DNA of 5,381 nt from positions 1 to 5,381 of the forward strand of contig JBGPHD010000189.1 in assembly GCA_041484135.1 (NCBI GenBank), written 5' to 3'. The first letter of the stretch is position 1. Every line of letters begins with the position of its first letter. The position numbers and the translations under genes are program-made. Below, piece after piece: positions 4,777 to 5,381 of the stretch. The notes beneath the pieces are model-generated. The model ran no database searches. It was not told the DNA's origin and was given only the letters and a program-made list of their open reading frames with translations. Source of the stretch: JACORV01 sp041484135 (GTDB taxonomy: Bacteria; Gemmatimonadota; Gemmatimonadetes; Gemmatimonadales; JACORV01).

Positions 4777-5381
4777 CAGCCGAGCCTCTGGAGAACGGCG
4801 GCGGTGACCAGCAGGTTGGCCAGCGCCACCGGGATCAGCAGCTTCCAGGCCAGCGACATGAGCTGGTCGAACCGCAGGCGGGGGTACGTCCAGCGCACCC
4901 AGATCAGCACGAAGATCACGACGTACGCCTTGAGCAGCAGCCACACCGGTCCCGGGAGCCAGGGTCCCAGCCACCCGCCGAGGAACAGCGTGGCGCCTAA
5001 CGCGCCGAGGACGAGCATGTTGGTGTACTCGGCGAAGAAGAACATGGCGAAGCGCATGCCCGAGTATTCGGTGTGGAAGCCGCCCACCAGCTCGGACTCC
5101 GCCTCCGGGATGTCGAACGGCGCGCGGTTGGTCTCGGCCGTGATGCCCACGAAGAAGAGCAACGCGGCCACCGGCTGCACCAGGATGAACGGCACGCCGC
5201 CCCGCTGCGCCTCGACGATCTCGCGCAGGTTGGTGCTCCCCGCCACCATCACCACCGCGAGTCCCGCCACCAGCACCGGGATCTCGTAGGCCACCACCTG
5301 CGCCACCGACCGCATGGCGCCCAGCACCGCGTACTTGTTGTTCGACGACCAGCCCGCCATGAAGATCGCGATCACCGTCAC
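4776..5381 (-). CDS. nuoH: NADH-quinone oxidoreductase subunit H, C-terminal 201 residues (5' end outside window)
   Basis: This membrane subunit forms most of the ubiquinone or menaquinone chamber and the connection to the proton path. The reading frame is open to the window edge, so the apparent GTG at 5381 is an internal valine. The family is about 320-340 residues, so roughly 130 are missing. Visible motifs in fragment numbering are AGWSSNNKYAVLGAMR (9-24), AYEIP with E33, and the very conserved cytoplasmic quinone-site loop (83-105): ETNRAPFDIPEAESELV, then GGFHTEYSGMR with E105, then FFFAEY with E118. The end has FVLIWVRWTYPRLRFDQLM (157-175), again typical. At least five membrane helices are visible. 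These conserved loops look intact, so quinone reduction is expected to be normal. The stop overlaps the nuoI start by one base. Which quinone is used cannot be told from the sequence. Confidence 0.97.
   Translation of the reverse strand: MTVIAIFMAGWSSNNKYAVLGAMRSVAQVVAYEIPVLVAGLAVVMVAGSTNLREIVEAQRGGVPFILVQPVAALLFFVGITAETNRAPFDIPEAESELVGGFHTEYSGMRFAMFFFAEYTNMLVLGALGATLFLGGWLGPWLPGPVWLLLKAYVVIFVLIWVRWTYPRLRFDQLMSLAWKLLIPVALANLLVTAAVLQRLG
4785..4789 (-). promoter_or_regulatory. Ribosome binding site of nuoI
   Basis: AGAGG ends 8 bases before the ATG at 4776, inside the last codons of nuoH. It supports the short 160-residue NuoI over the longer in-frame start at 4974. Confidence 0.6.

Noticed and set aside
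4777..4974. N-terminal extension of NuoI by 66 residues
   Set aside because: It would lie within nuoH, is Arg/Ala/Pro-rich and has no NuoI homology. The ATG at 4776 has a ribosome binding site and couples to the nuoH stop.
5379..5381. GTG at the window edge as the start of nuoH
   Set aside because: It falls in the middle of the conserved NuoH sequence just before AGWSSNNK, so about 130 N-terminal residues must lie outside.

Overview
The window is a gapless stretch of one minus-strand operon encoding the membrane arm, plus one peripheral iron-sulfur subunit, of respiratory complex I (NADH:quinone oxidoreductase, NDH-1). In transcription order, from high to low coordinates, it contains nuoH (5' part outside the window), nuoI, nuoJ, nuoK, nuoL, nuoM and the first 43 codons of nuoN. 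This is the conserved 3' half of the bacterial nuoA-N order. No base is intergenic. I see no promoter, terminator, RNA gene, mobile element, CRISPR array or origin.

The DNA is very GC-rich (roughly 70% by eye) with strongly G/C-ending codons. GTG starts are used for nuoJ, nuoK and nuoN. All six junctions overlap by 1 or 4 bases, so translation is probably coupled from nuoH to nuoN. The host is a high-GC bacterium, probably a free-living respiring one. The sequence alone does not fix the phylum. From memory the protein variants resemble those of high-GC uncultured soil and sediment lineages (Rokubacteria/Methylomirabilota, Gemmatimonadota, Acidobacteriota or deltaproteobacterial types), but this is weak inference.

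The genes work together as follows. NuoI carries clusters N6a and N6b, which pass electrons towards the quinone site. NuoH forms the quinone chamber and the start of the proton path. NuoJ and NuoK link it to the antiporter-like subunits NuoN, NuoM and NuoL, each expected to translocate one proton. NuoH, NuoK and NuoL keep the key charged residues I can check. NuoM does not: a gap-free alignment to the E. coli motif block puts Leu221 where the TM7 pumping lysine (E. coli K234) belongs, and a NuoL-like histidine (H246) appears in TM8. NuoI, NuoJ and NuoL also carry non-textbook motif variants. Together these suggest a divergent complex I lineage rather than a single mutation.

I found no sign of a wholly new system. 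The NuoM pump-site change is the observation most worth following up.
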